From: Pristionchus mayeri
Lineage: Eukaryota > Nematoda > Chromadorea > Rhabditida > Neodiplogasteridae
Reading direction: 5' to 3'
Length of the DNA stretch: 64,000 bases
Assembly (NCBI GenBank): GCA_036245805.1
Contig: BTRK01000004.1
Coordinates: forward strand, 3,348,001 to 3,412,000
In this document: piece by piece, positions 37,501-50,410 of the stretch
Layout of the letters: the number at the start of each line of letters is the position of its first letter
Position numbering within the stretch: the first letter of the stretch is position 1
Translations under genes and position numbers: made by a program
Notes under the pieces: model-generated
The model's input: the letters and a program-made list of their open reading frames with translations, nothing else
The model's database searches: none
What the model was told of the DNA's origin: nothing

Positions 37501-39629
37501 TTTAGTTTTGGGCCCGAAGCAAGCTGGTACCAACCTGGTTCCGACGAGCCAATCAAAGTAATTGGTGAGCGTCTCGTCTCCCAGAAGACGCCGAGAGGCG
37601 AACATTAGACAGACGACCGAAACCAGGCCTCTGCAAACAACATTCAATCCTTACTAGGACAAGGAGAGCAGAGTATCTAGAAGAAATATTCGAAAAACCT
37701 GACAAATTCGACTTCAATTCACCTCATTCCTCCTCCGTCGCAGCACATGGGAAGCAGTCCCTCGGTGAGCTTGCGACCGCGCACGATGTTGATGGGCGTC
37801 TGAAATCAATCGATCGCTGTAGTCCACCCAGTTCCCCAATCTTCGAGGGTCGTTAAAAGATCTCTCGGTGCTAGGAAACGCCTCCACATTTCCAAGTGGG
37901 AAAAGGCATGCTATTCAGTGAAGCGAGAGAAAAATTTCGGGAAATAACCCTGCCTCAGAGAGTTACAAGTGCAAATCCTTCACCCCTTCATCTCGCCTAC
38001 CCAGAATCCCTTCTCTAGCGAATTTCCTGTGAGACGTTTAGCTAAGTGTGGACGTTTCAATTTATAGCTCACAAAGGGCGAATTGAATTATAGGAAGTCC
38101 TCAACCGTACCTGTTCGAACTGCTCCTCGTAGATGACTCCCGCCTTGTCGAGGAAGTCTTCGAATTGGGTAGCGCATGCTTCGCACAGACTCCCAGTTTT
38201 CTTCCTTTCTTCGATCTGAATCGAATGGGCTTATTCGAGAACAACATTCAAGCAATGGATCAATAAGATAGACTAAACAAAAGATTAAATAAAACGTCAT
38301 TGATGCATCAATCAAAAATCAAAGCTTCATCTTCAGAACTTTCTTTGATAAACAAAAAAGTACTGATTGAAGCTTGTTTGTAGCGAAATTGACAGGTGTT
38401 TACTTTCATATGTCCAGGGAAGAGGGGCAAGGTACAGCCAACTGTTTTTCAGAAATATACTACGAAGATTGATCCGGAGATAGAGACTGACCGTCTTCCT
38501 TCCACTATCGGCCTCGTAGAGTCCGGAGGGGTTGGCTCCTAGAGTGAGAAGCATTCGCAGCTCAGAGATGTGAGACGAAGGAGATTCCCACACATCGAGA
38601 AGCTTGCTGCCCAGCTGAAATCAACTTATTCGCCAAGAAAAATTGGATGGAAGATTCCACGAAATCCCTTTTCTTGAACCTCATGTGTTTACAACAGAAG
38701 GATCCCCATTCAGCATGTTTATGTTGGCTCTCTTTCTCGGTTTCCATTCACCCCCTAATTATTCATGAAACCCTAAGCACCACTCCTTCTCTCGTACTAC
38801 TCGTGTTTCTCGGGGAGGGGTTGCCAGTGTCTCTTCCTCCCCTCCTAGATCATGGAACCATTAATCACCTCTCGAGGCTTGAGAGTGTACGCGCTTTGCG
38901 GCGCAGCTGACATTAGAGATGGACGCTTTTTGCCGTCGGAGAAGGCACTAGCGAATAGGCGAACATGTGTCTTCATTTCCCCTCACTTCTCGACAATTTC
39001 TCATTTGCTCGAGTTCAAGCGAAGCACCCCCCACCCCCCTGCTTGATGCACTTCTCATCTCGCTAATGCTCCTTCTTCTTCCCGAGTAATGCTGTCAAAG
39101 AGGGAAGGGGCACTCTCGCTCATAAATGAAGCCTCTCCTTATCTGATCGAGTGACATCACTCGACGCATAGTTAGAAGTGAGAGACACGGTTATACAGAT
39201 GGAGGTGGGCGTAAACAAGCTTGAGATACAGTCATCGATCATCCGGTTCCACGGGTTTTCCCCTACTAACAATCTAGGATAAACGATATTCGTGAGAAAT
39301 CGCCTGCAACCTCCTACGCAGAGCGCACAAGTTCGGCACGTCAGCAGCTATTTGATGCTTGCAAGCGAGTAATGAGAAGAATAATGAGAAGAGCCAGTGA
39401 TTAATGAGTGTCAGCATCGAATTGAGCATTGGGTGTTCTCGTGTTGCCTACACGGTGTAGCAAGTTACGATTTCGTTTTCATCTCATATCTCGGGGTTCT
39501 CCCTCCGAGATCAAAGATCAAAGATCAGCTCACCTGTGGCTGAGTGGCTCCCTTGATGAAGGTGACGATGTTCTCCAGCCTCTCGGCGCGCTTGTTCGCA
39601 CTCAGCAAGTGCGCGCAGCGAGGCGGCAT
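34550..39629 (-). CDS. Calcium-independent phospholipase A2 (patatin-like)
   Basis: A serine lipase that releases fatty acids from membrane phospholipids. Fifteen exons join in phase (39629-39534, 38614-38492, 38215-38111, 37799-37723, 37630-37535, 37201-37072, 36709-36669, 36372-36277, 35882-35793, 35722-35626, 35544-35465, 35364-35280, 35205-35095, 34865-34815, 34648-34550) to 458 aa. The oxyanion motif CDGGGMRGL is at about 128-136, the nucleophile motif GTSTG at 164-168 (Ser166), and the catalytic Asp in LVDGSF (Asp303); FDWLVGTSTGSMLSLALAKG is typical of the PLA2G6/iPLA2 group. The N-terminus is short, with one segment (ELRMLLTLGANP) like an ankyrin repeat, against many ankyrins in vertebrate iPLA2-beta. 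The start is the ATG in the first exon; an earlier exon is possible. The intron after 37072 has a GC donor and holds a family A hairpin. The final intron holds a family B hairpin. Confidence 0.88.
34695..34806. mobile_element. 112-bp palindromic MITE (family B, copy 3)
   Basis: Starts TAATGATGACAAATCGG and ends CCGATTTGGCATCACTA. Flanks ATACTCAA and ATACTCAC agree at 7 of 8 positions. The right flank (34807-34814) contains the GT donor of the preceding phospholipase exon, so the insertion target included the splice site. Confidence 0.85.
34933..35041. mobile_element. 109-bp palindromic MITE (family C, copy 3)
   Basis: Begins TAGAATTCGGG and ends CGAACTCTA, related to copies at 5065 and 5289. 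A perfect 8-bp duplication GTACGAGT flanks it (34925-34932, 35042-35049). It lies in the phospholipase intron between 35095 and 34865. Confidence 0.85.
36963..37055. mobile_element. 93-bp palindromic MITE (family A, copy 4)
   Basis: GAGCAATCG to CGATTGCTC with typical arms. The flanks GTGGAAAG and ATGGGTAG are only partly alike. It ends 16 bp from the phospholipase exon boundary at 37072, inside the intron that uses a GC donor. Confidence 0.82.
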
Positions 39630-39668
39630 GATATTACCTGAGTTGATCTTTGATCTTTGATATCTCGA
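39505..39668. repeat. Inverted GATCAAAG repeats flanking the first phospholipase exon
   Basis: GAGATCAAAGATCAAAGATC (starting about 39509) just downstream of the exon is mirrored by GATCTTTGATCTTTGATATC (about 39645-39664) just upstream of it. The two arms could pair and loop out the 96-bp first coding exon with its splice donor close to the stem. Shorter GATCAAAGATC blocks occur at 372, 809, 19470 and 20947. Confidence 0.65.
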
Positions 39669-42600
39669 ATCAGAAGACAAAGAAAAACAACACAAAAAAT
39701 AACGCAAATTCGGCGAGCAGAAGTGGCAAAGGGGTACATCACATCTGGGTGCTTTGATAGATGGAAGGGGTTGGGCAGAGGTGGAGGCTCTAGAGAGCGG
39801 CGAACTTTGGCCCGACTCTTATCAGAGGACTTCTCAGCCTCTCTCGTATCTACCTACTCTCTCTCTCTCTCTATCCGATTCCATAGAAAAGCGCGCGCAG
39901 TCTATAGAGATAAGCCGATCGATCGACTCTCAAAATGTATCGGCGGCTACAAAATCCAGCCGAGTAGATCGTAGTTTCGGCCTACTTAGCAGACACGTCG
40001 AAGTAAGCTCGTTAAACGCGTCTTCCAAGTACTAGTGAAAAGCCATTCAATTGGCGACTTCTATCGCTGGGATTGAAACTTTCTGTGCCCATTTACAAGC
40101 GTCAGCGAGAAAACTTATGAGCACTTCGTGTACCCGTTCGGACCGCTCACTGAAGTCTGTCGTGACTCACTCGGGAATTGAGCTCGTTGTCAACAACCGT
40201 CGGAACAGACACAGCGAGTATGTGGGAGAAGACTGGCAGGCGAAGAAAAAACGTACTAACGGAGAAAACAGATAGTAAGGCGGGGGATAAGAGAATAGCC
40301 ACCAGCTGCTGTAAACGAGAACGTTCTAATCTTCTGTGAAATCGGACAACATAACAGCGAAAAGCGTAACCAAAGGTTTCGAGGAAGTCTTTTTCTACCG
40401 GAAAGGAGCTCGAGTGAAAATAGTGGGGAAGGAAATTAGGTACGCGTCGAGAAAATGAGACGAAGGTCTCTTCTCCCTTGGTTGGTCGCGTTTTGTGCGA
40501 AGCTGTGGAGGGAGAGAAGAGGAGGAGGGAGAGAGGAAGAGGACGGGGGAAGGAGGACAGGGAGATGCCCTGAGAGAAAGGCGAGGAAGAGAGCAACGGA
40601 GAAACACTGCAGAGACGACAGAGAGATCGATAGACGGGAGAGGAGGGGGGAGGGACAGAGGAAAGAGAGTAAGGCGATGAGTGGCAGACGAAGATGACTG
40701 GGAAACAGCCTAGCAAAGTTCTATCCGAATCTAGTAGACTGAAAAGAGGGGGAGGAAGGAAATTGAATATAGGGCAAGCATGGATGATTTTGAAAGAGAA
40801 GCTGCATCTCCATCGAATGGATCTCTTTCGAACATCGGGATCCTCTTATTCTACCCATTGCGTAGGCGTGCTCACCGAGAATATTACTCTTTTCGGTTCG
40901 CGAATGGGGGGGATCATTGGAGGGAGTGAGCATACACGCTCGAAGCGTGAGGGGGGAAGATGAATTTTCGTGGCGCGGATAGAGAGATGAAGAGGAGTAA
41001 AGAGATGAAGGAAAGAGAGCAGAGAGAGGATGAATATGAAAGCGTGTAGTGGTTCTCTTCCCCCGCCACGATGGGATCGAATCAAGGGCCGAGCTCGCAG
41101 AGGCAGGCCAACTAGAGTCTTGTGTGAACACGAATCTGCACGGAGGAGAAGGCAGCAGATGGGAAAATCACCATGGAATCGGCGAGAAAATGAGAATTCC
41201 CAGGCGCCCAATTTCGAGAGGTATGAGAAAAAAGAGCAATTGATTCACCCCGCCTTCACTCACTAAGCGTTCACCCCCTGCATCAAACACAATTGGAATG
41301 TGTAAGAATGACATGGCGCACGCGTTTTTTCTCGGCTTGCCAAGCTGTGAAATTGCCTCGTTTTCTGGTCGCTGACTGATAATTTTCGATGGGAACTTGA
41401 GCAATAAAATGCGGGGCATTGATAAGAGTAGCTGAAGCGAGTCGACACGGGCGCCTCATGGACTTCCTCCCTATTTGCGCGTTTGGGGCTGAACCCCTAT
41501 GAGTAATACCGCTCTCAATATTTTACTTCATCCTATCTGTCGAAAACCATGAGGTGGTGATTCAACCATGTGCATGGTCGTCGACGAAACGATAATTTTT
41601 GCGCATTCAAAAAACGGAGAGATGATGATTAATTCGAGAATGCTCTAAGGCAAAAGGCAGCGTCCGCACAATGTCAGCGCATGAGCAATGTTGTCGTTTC
41701 GACGGGTATATTGCGGGAGATTCTGACAACATCTCTCGAATTCTCGGCGCTTTCAGATGGGAAAATTGATGGAATCGAGCGCTGCACAGGTGAAATGAAG
41801 CAAGGAAAGATAGTGTGCAAGAAGCGCGATTGGGTCGAGGGAACTGATGAGGGGGTCGGCGAGAGAGCGAAGGGATGGGAGAGACGAACGAGGGTGATCA
41901 AAAGGGACCATCGAGAGAGAGAGAGAGAACGGGTGTTGCGCGAGCAACGGAATAAGTGCGCAGAACTTGTGAAGGGGAGAAAACTCTGAGAGATTGAAAC
42001 GACCAGATAAGTTCGACCACTCACTCACACACACTGTAAAAGTAAACGATCCAACGGTTATCGACTCACAACTGGCACTCGTGGGAGAGAAAGGCAATTT
42101 GTCTTGGGAATATTGCCGCTTTTTCCCACATAAGATGATTGGAAATTAGTGCGGAAAACAATGAGCGGAAGCACGAAAGTGGGCAAACGGGCGGAAGAAC
42201 AGCGTTCAACGGGGTGGAAAAACGGCGGGCGGCTCACTCTCTTTCATCTCGAACCGGCCTAGAGGGCAAACGGCGCGCTAATCGAGCGGTGTATCTGTGA
42301 AAGAAGAAGAGATGGGAAACCAAATGACATTGAGTTGTTGTAGACTTCGATGCTCGGGTCAAAGTATTTTATATTTTGACCTCGGAAGGAAACGCGCTAA
42401 GCGAACTCAATTCGAATTCATCTCGTGCACTTGCACATCTATTTTTAGAGTGCACAAGGTGAGAAGCAAGACTCATTCAGATATCTCGGTAAGTGCGGAA
42501 ATGGCCATGACATTAGTTCATTTCCGGACTTCACGTAGCACCAATACCCAATGATAGCGTTATTCCTTCCAATTAGAAATGCTGCCCGAGGTGCTGCCAA

Positions 42601-44331
42601 TCTCGGAAGCACCAATGCCGTGCGTCTGAGCAGATTCCGGAAAGGGTGACGATAGGGTGAAGCCCGTGAGTCTGGTGCATCCCGTAGTCTTCATCTCGTC
42701 TATTTCTGCGTGGGGGTGAAACTGATAGAGGGAATAGGGATGAGTGAGCAATCGGCTGTCTCCGCAAACAGAATTGTGTGTTTTCCGCTCTCTCTCGGCT
42801 AGCTATCAATCGCCCTCTCACCCCCGACTGTAGAACTGTTAAAACATGAACGTAAAAGCGCAGTAAGAGATGTGCGTCAGCGCATTGGGACTTGAGGGTA
42901 AATAAGCAATGTTAGTACCGAGAGGTGCGATGATATGATCTATTAGTTCCACTGGTTTTCTTCTACGGTATTTCTGGCTTAAACTTACACAAATCGATCA
43001 TTACCGACTTCTCCCATGGCAACCCTGCAGAGACACCACCGTCAAAAGCGCATCAAGTTGCGTCCAACATCAATTTCAATTATATTCTTTGTGGTGTGAT
43101 AATAATAATACAAATCCATTCGAACCGATGAAGGTGAGCCGTTACACAAAAAAAGCGAAAGAAGAATGAGTTTGATGCCAGTTCCATCGCTATTTCGAAG
43201 AAAATATCCAGCCTACGCAGATGTGGTAAATCCGTCCTATGGGAGCCTAGAAGTTCTAAGTAATCCTTTTCCGATTATGCGATTCGTAAAAGTGCTGTCT
43301 TTAGCTTCACAGGTTCAAATAACCATGGACAAATAATTTCTATTTCGAATCTGTTTTAAACCATATTCAACGAATTCAGGCACCAGACCTTTTTTCAAAC
43401 CCTCTTCCTCCTTTCCCTTTCTTTCCTCCACCAGCCGGTGCTTCAATGCGACGACAGCTTGCCCAATCTCCTAAGGCCATCTCTCTCTCCATCGTGTATT
43501 CGCCATTTGGCGCGCGACACCCTCTCCCCCGTGCAAAAAAACGCCTCATCCCGCCTCTTCCCAGAACAAAACGAAGTGCCCCCAGCCTGTCTTTGTCAAC
43601 ATCTGGCGATTTCGCATAGGCTGCGACTGACTGACTCGCTTACCATCTGAGCGCCACCCCATTTTTCAATTTGTTCTTTACGCCTCTTTTTTAAAATTTC
43701 TGCAATGGTTCGTTCTTTCTAGATGCGTGTTAATTTTTTGAATATTCGCATTGTTCATCTACAGCTGCAAGGTTCAGCAAGCAAGCAACTCTATCGTGCC
43801 CTCTCCAATGCCTCACGTGCCAGATAAAAAAATAAAATGTGAATCATTGTCCACTTTTGTCCATCTCCTACTGTCGGTTGGAATTCCGGAAGCTAGCTAG
43901 GTGGCTCCTCCGGGTCTCGTTCCTCCTCTCCTCCTCTATCTCCTCTCCTCCCCTCCTTCGTCTTCTCCTCATCTGGTCGGCAGCTGGGACCAAATCGGCT
44001 GCCGACGCCGCTCAACTCGCGAAGATTCCCCGACACAGCTGGCAGTAAGCAAGGAGAAAGAATGGGGGGAGAGGAGGCGCAAGATGGCTCCATTCCATCC
44101 CTCTGGATTCACTCCCCCCCCCTCACACCCCCTCGAGTTACGGAGAGAGCCGAATCGGTTACTGTACCGCTTTCCGATCCATCGTATTCCGCATTGTGAA
44201 ATCATGTTCGGATCATGTTTGATCCTGCCTACCGGAGGAGTCCACCTCGTCTTCTCCCACAGCTTCTCATGTCAGAAGCAGATCTGCTGCCAGCTTTAGT
44301 CATTACCCACTTTCCTCCTGCTCCAGCCTCC

Positions 44332-44388
<57 letters not shown>

Positions 44389-45527
44389 TCGAACCACCTG
44401 GAGAGCAATGCTCCCTTAAAATTACGCCGCTTTCCACATGAAGCATTAGTAGTTGCACTGGGCAGAATCGTCTATGATTGCTGAGGTCTCTCATGCTAAT
44501 TGTACCAACCTGACCCGGTGTCTCTCCATCCCGGACTGTGCGCTATTAGCAGGAGATACTCTAGCTGGCACAGTTCCGTCATTAATCGACGTCTTCCACA
44601 TTAACACCTTGCGCGCCTACTGGTGGTATTGTGCTGACATGTAGTTATCATCGTCATCAGAATCCTGCAAATGCTCCTGTTGATCCTCAGATGTCAGGTA
44701 GTAACGGAAGTTGCATGCATCCATCGTGTTTTGGCGCTCCCAGTGCTTTCAGGTGCTACTGTATTTATAAGGTTGACCAAAGTAGCGCCATACGCGGGTA
44801 ACTATAGGATATAATGCTGTTTTGCGCCCCACAATAGCATCGTGACGTAGTACGGTATTGGGATTTGCCAGGTGAGCGCTATCACACCTCCTCATCAGCA
44901 GTCATGCGCCCCTTGATGCCACCCCCTGAGAGAGCTGAATGACCTTGTGTCTCCTAAGAAGGGAGGAGGGAGTAGATGTAAGAGGGGCGGGGGGGGTCAT
45001 TCAATTCCCATACAATAACGGTTACGAGGCTCGCCGGCTGTTTAGTCGTACTGCCTTTCCCAACCACCCGCTCATTCCCTCCCTCGTCATTTGGAAAAGA
45101 GCGTGAGAGCGCGTCAGCGTTCCGCTTTCTTCTCATTTTTTTTGTGTATTCTGTCTAGACTGAAATTTGCGACGTTCGCAGCCGGATGGAGAATTTGCGT
45201 GACATCATAGTGCATACTGTCAGTGATCTGCAAAGGTGATACTGTCAACTGTTGACGGACCTTCCCTGGATGGCTCATCTGTTTTCCTCGAGTGTTCCCT
45301 CGGACAGTTTACCACCTTCCTGAGGGCTTTCTTTGTCCACTCGGACTGCCCTCGTCCACACTTTGCTCACGTGTGTCACCAATTCCCTCCACAGTTCGTC
45401 ACTGTCTTCCTCTCATCTGTCCTTTGGTCTTGTGAGGCTCGTATTTCGCCTTATTTAACCTTTATTTTATTGAATTCTTGACCGTTTTGTCGAAGTTTAC
45501 GAGCAAGATAACGCCAGATAGTCCAAA
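39630..45527. other. Divergent upstream region, no clear gene
   Basis: Lies between the 5' ends of the phospholipase (-) and bHLH (+) genes, so promoters for both are expected. GA-rich tracts at 40.4-41.9 kb and a (TC)n tract at 44335-44390 produce long meaningless frames. Two short open stretches on the - strand look more protein-like (42751-42560 and 44724-44617), but neither can be joined to a gene. Confidence 0.5.
44335..44390. repeat. (TC)n microsatellite
   Basis: An almost unbroken TC dinucleotide run with a single interruption (TCTATC near 44372). Confidence 0.9.
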
Positions 45528-47316
45528 ATGGTCTTGCAGATGTGCTCAGTGCTTCCTCTCAAGAAACGGCCCGTGGTCCCCGGCTCTCCCCTCGACCTCA
45601 CCCTCAAGAAAAAGAAGTCCACTTCACCCGTGCGATCCTTGATGTAGGTTTTTTTTCTGTTAGTCGTTCCTCTTTCGAAATATTTCTGCCTACAGTACAG
45701 TAAACCACTGTCTTTGCAGCCCCTCCCCTCCTGCTTCGTCCAAGTCCTCCTCCGCCTCTTCCTCCCTCGACTCCTCCTCCTGCAGCAGCAATCTCTCCTC
45801 CTTCGAGATGCAGCTGGCGCTGCAGACTCTGCTGCAGCAGCAGCTCTACCTCAGTCTGCTCACTTCCCTTCCTCCCCTCCTCCCCACGCCCCTGCCAACG
45901 CCCGCGTTGCCTGCAGTACTCAGGAAAAGTGAGGATATCCAAGTTCTAGGCACAGGCCATCATCCTTTTCTAGCTACTTCTCCGAAATCGGTGCCTGTCG
46001 AGTCGCGCAAGTCGAGTTCGTCCAAGAACTCCTCTCCCGGGGACGATAAGAGGTGAATTATGGGTCTGACTCTCTCCAAATCACTCAATCTCTCACTCTA
46101 TCTGTCCCCATTACTCTAATCGTCGAGAACCATCACTCAATCTGTCCGCCGTGCTTAGGTAATCTCGTTGGAGATGGCCAACACTAACAGCGCTATCTAG
46201 ATGATCCCTGACCTGTTGGAGAAGGCTAATTACCGAGAGGAGTTGTGGGTGTCTTCCATTCCGACACACGGCCACCTGGCTACTTGATACTCTTCTCTTT
46301 CAAGGGGGGCGCTCCCCGGGAGTCTTTTGCTGGCGCTGCGATAATAACACCTCTGGCGCCATGTTTTGACAGGTCACCACTGGGCATCTCATCAGAGTTC
46401 TCGAAGGGGATCTTTTTCTCTTACATAGTGCATCTGTTCGCTGATAAGATTCATGGGAAAGTTCATGGGAAAGTTGGGAAAGGGAAAGGTACTCTTTATA
46501 TTTACACTGGCGCAATCTAATCTCGGAATATTGAGTACGGTCACACCAGTTTCGAACCCGCCACCTTGCAATCTCCGATCTCAATCTCACCTTTTCTCCT
46601 CTAACACAGGCCTATTAATTATTCTAGCGAGCGCTAAGCGAAGAAGGTGGCAGTAAGAGATGGGAGGAATAGCGTGAGAATGGAGGAGAGGGGAGAAGCG
46701 GGAGAAGAGGAGGAGCAGGAGATGGGGGGAGGGGAGAGGGAGAGAGGGAGAGAGGGAGAAAGGGAGTGCACCTGTGGGCGCCTGCTGCCAGCTGAATTCG
46801 AAGCTAACGGCGCAATGCGATAGGGAAGAGGGGCGAAACATCTGGATCGAGCCGAAGTCGCGAGCTGTTAGGCCAAACCCTCAGGCAAGAAATAGTTAGG
46901 CAAAGAATGCTAACTGCTTTGTAAAAGATGAATTTTAAAATAATTTTAATTAATTACAATTAAATAATAATTAAGTTTCAGGTGCGAGGCAAATGCGCGG
47001 GAACGGAGTCGAGTGCAGAATCTTGGCGTTCAATTCGAAAAGCTGCGCACTCTGCTGCCAGTGGAAGAGCAGAGATTGAGCAAGCTCACCATCCTTAAGT
47101 GAGTTCCCCCGAATGTTCCTCCTCTTTCCCGGTTGGTTTGCTGGAATTATGAGGAAAAAATGATTAGCAATCAATAATCAACCCATTTGCAGGGTTGCAA
47201 AAGCGTACATCAAGTATCTCGCCGTGCTTTCGACGAGCGAATCCGAGTTGGAGATGGAATTGGCTGCGATGGAGTTCAAGGCGATCGCTCATCAGGAGAT
47301 GCAGCCGCGGCGATGA
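45528..47316 (+). CDS. bHLH transcription factor
   Basis: Four exons (45528-45643, 45720-46052, 46982-47098, 47193-47316) join in phase to 229 aa. The N-terminal half is low-complexity: Ser-rich (SSSASSSLDSSSCSSN), then Leu/Pro/Gln-rich, with one KKKK cluster after a proline-rich LDLTL block. The bHLH domain occupies about residues 150-202: the basic region NARERSRVQN contains the E-box-contacting Glu and Arg, helix 1 is FEKLRTLLP, the loop VEEQRL, and helix 2 SKLTILKVAKAYIKYLAVL. This is a class A/atonal-like pattern that binds CANNTG as a dimer in the nucleus. A short 25-residue tail follows. The subfamily cannot be fixed by eye, so no symbol is given. An AATAAA at 47558-47563 is a likely polyadenylation signal. 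Confidence 0.9.
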
Positions 47317-47658
47317 GCCATTTTCCTTTATCCCAAACAACATTACTCGCATTTTTCCCAGTGACTGCCCCTTTAGTCTTCAGCCCTTTCACAAATCCCT
47401 CTATACCTCGTACTACCGTCTTATAATTAGCCATGTTGTGATCTCGTTACTTTCGAATACTCATCCCGGGTTTGCAACCTGTTCGTCCTCTAGACATGTA
47501 AATATTGTGTGTAGTTACTGTGAGTAGAATTTTGTGATCCGGTGTATCTCAATAAGTAATAAATATGTTCATAAATAGCACAAACGGAGATAAATACAAC
47601 AAACGTGTGGACGTAATCCACAGTAATCTAAGAACTCGTAATTCACAATAAACGTACA
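47317..47658. other. Short convergent 3' intergenic region
   Basis: The 342 bp separating the stops of the bHLH (+) and UGT (-) genes. It holds the AATAAA at 47558-47563 for the + gene. No other feature seen. Confidence 0.7.
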
Positions 47659-50410
47659 TCAGTTAACTTTCAATTTAAGGGCATACAGCCTGCTTAGATT
47701 AGCTAGAATGTGCTTGACGGTAACCCACGTAACAATTAGAATAATTACAGACACAGCAATAAAAACTGCTATGAGATCGAGCTGATAATATTGCACTGTG
47801 CTCATGCTGGCTCCAAAGTGATCCAATCTTCGGAGCGGTCCGTGCTTGACGAGAAATTCCATGTTGCGAACGAACACCTGAGGACAATACAGTTATTAGT
47901 GATCAATATTTGCATTTTTACGACTTACATCTTTCATGCTGAATGGTCGATCTGCAATTGACTGAGCGAGCTTCCGAGCACTTTCACGATATCTGAATTT
48001 CACTAGTTTAACGTTGTTTGAAAATTATGAAAGCAAATATGCTAATTTATCGACGGATAATCCCATATCTCCTATGCACTATTAATGGATGGAATAAAAA
48101 TTTGTATTTGTATTTGTATTTAACTCTAACCTCTCTTGGGTGAGAATGGATGCGATCGCTTCCTCCAATAGACTGGAGTCTGCCAGTTCCTCTTTCGGCA
48201 GCATTACTCCTACGCCATTGCGTTCGACCTCAATGAAGATGTTCAAGTGCTTAATTATATTATTTTAATTAATATTTAAAAAAAGATAATTCTCGCTCTG
48301 GCTCACTTGTCTCGCATTCCTGAACTGATCCGCGGTGACGGGAATGCAGACGAGGGGCACTCCTGGATTACTAGCATTGCACTCATTTCTTTATTTTCAA
48401 TGTCCATTTCCAATTTCGATTGAACGCAATCAGCTCCATGTATGGATATTTCCTAGGAAACTTTTAGCTGTCTGCGCTTTCTCATATCTCAATTCGATGG
48501 AAGGGCATGTCAATACCTTTTCCAAGAAAAGCATTTATTTTCCACTCACCTGCCTCCGATGCTTCCGTGATGCTCCCCTGTCCACCATGAGTGATGAAGG
48601 CTGTGAGACGAGGATCGTCTGAATTAGGAGAAAATATTTGGAGATCAAGCATCCATTGTACTCATTGTTTTCGATCCATTTTGCGCGGGATCTGTAGCGA
48701 TTCACTACTAGTGAACAAGTCACTAGCCGATTAAACGTTTACGATGTTTCCCTGCACTAACACTCGGACGAACTCGGTTCATCCTCGGGAATTGCTATGA
48801 CTAATAGTGAATACTCACGTAGAAGATCGTGCTGGGGCGCCCAGACGGTCTCGACGACGTTGGGCAAGCCGTCGGAGAAGTTGTGATCCGGTTTCTGAAA
48901 TGCTTATTTACTCAATTGTACGATCGCTTTTCTAAGTTTCTTACATTTATGCCCTTATGAATGTCAACGTCACATTAGTTAAGATACCTCATACTTGACG
49001 ATGAAGGTCACGTTGGGGAACTTTGCGAGCGCTTTCCTGATGGAGTGACGGTATTGAGTAGGCATTAGATACGCTTGGACGAAAGTTCCGAAGGAGAGGA
49101 GGATCGTATGGTTACGCAAGTTGAGAATCGATGACCAGTGCTGGAATTGATGATGAGTTCGTTAAAAGTATTAGTGAAATTTCCTGAAAAATGGGAGGTT
49201 GTAGTGAGAACTTCTTACTTTATTGACGGGTTTATACCCAGCGTGCACGCTAATTCCTCCAATGTCGATGATTCTAGGCGAGGTCAGCTTTGGAAAGTCC
49301 GCGAGAGGATCAGAATTGAAGAAGACGAGCGAGGAGTTTGCCATCAATTCCTAAAAGTTTGCAGATATTTCAAGCCTCAGCATTGCCACTTACTCGAACA
49401 TCAGTGGGCTTCCTGAACTGTTTGTTCACAAGTTCTTGAAACAAGTCCGCTATTTCCTCGAGCAGACTGTCGAATGATCGGTAGGTTAGCGTATTGAGAA
49501 ATCGCTCCCACAATGTCATTCGATCACCGAATTTTCCACCCATCATTGCTGTAATTTTAATCGATTTAATAAATGATTTAAAATGTTATGAAGAATAAAA
49601 AATCAACTGACATGGTACGTAAGCGGTGTTCACAGGCACTTGGGTGATTCCAAATTGTCCATCGAGAAGTGCGAGAGAAACAGTCGTCGCGTATTTCTTG
49701 ATGCCCAGCCGATGGAACAACACTACAATAAAACAATTTCAAAAATCACGACGAGAAATGTACCGTATCCACAAGCGTCGAGAGACTCAGTGAAGCCGGC
49801 GTCAAATGTCTGATTTTCAAGAGCTTCGAGCAAGTCTGGGTCGTTTAGAGTAACTAAAAGAAATCAAGATACATGAAAACATAAATTGTTCGAATACTAA
49901 CCATTGCATTGCGGAATCCAGTTGGAAAACATTGGTCTGAACATCTGAAAGTGACCACTAAGCTTGTACAAAATATCGCTAAAGCACTCACAACTTTGAT
50001 CTCTGTGAGGATGTTCGAGCTTGTCCACACAGAGGCGAATCCAGCATTTGACAGTACTTGATATGCAGCGGCTTCGGGGCTCTGTCTCACCTCACAAAAC
50101 TGTTTGTTTACACTTCGTAGAAGGAAAATAGCCGAACCTCGATCAATTTTGCACTGGTCTTCGGCGATCCTACGGATGTGTCCGTTCGCGGAGATACCAT
50201 GACCTACAATGCTCTTGGAAGGCCAAATAGGCATTTTGATATGGAGAAAGAAGTGTAAACTCTGACCACTTCATGTCCCTGGCTGACGAGAGCATCGGCG
50301 AGTTTCGAGATGAAGTTTGCGTGGGAAGTCGCGAACTGAGGGTTGTACGCGAGGAATTTCATCGATTGGGCCAGTGCTGAGATCGCAAGCAGAGGGAGGA
50401 CAAACCGCAT
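47659..50410 (-). CDS. UDP-glucuronosyltransferase (ugt family)
   Basis: Conjugates small lipophilic compounds with UDP-sugars in the ER lumen. Fifteen exons join in phase from 50410-50267 to 47877-47659, giving 535 aa. A signal peptide (MRFVLPLLAISALAQS) is followed by the variable acceptor-binding half. The family signature lies in exons 48894 to 48307: VWAPQHDLL at about 359-367, AFITHGGQGSITEASEAG, then GVPLVCIPVTADQFRNARQ, which binds UDP-sugar. A C-terminal transmembrane helix (LIAVFIAVSVIILIVTWV) precedes a basic tail ending LKLKVN, which lacks a strict KKXX retrieval signal. The length is normal for nematode UGTs (about 520-540 aa). The intron before 48228 has a weak acceptor. A role in detoxification is inferred from the family. 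Confidence 0.92.

Noticed and set aside
40147..40716. 189-codon - strand Ser/Pro/Phe-rich frame
   Set aside because: Product of a GA/TC-rich tract (40.4-40.7 kb); composition explains the lack of stops.
42560..42751. - strand frame ending in a Ser/Gly/Thr-rich stretch upstream of the phospholipase
   Set aside because: Protein-like composition but no acceptor or donor that joins the phospholipase first exon in phase; kept out of the feature list.
44215..44484. 89-codon + strand frame with a Leu/Ser run
   Set aside because: Mostly translation of a (TC)n microsatellite.
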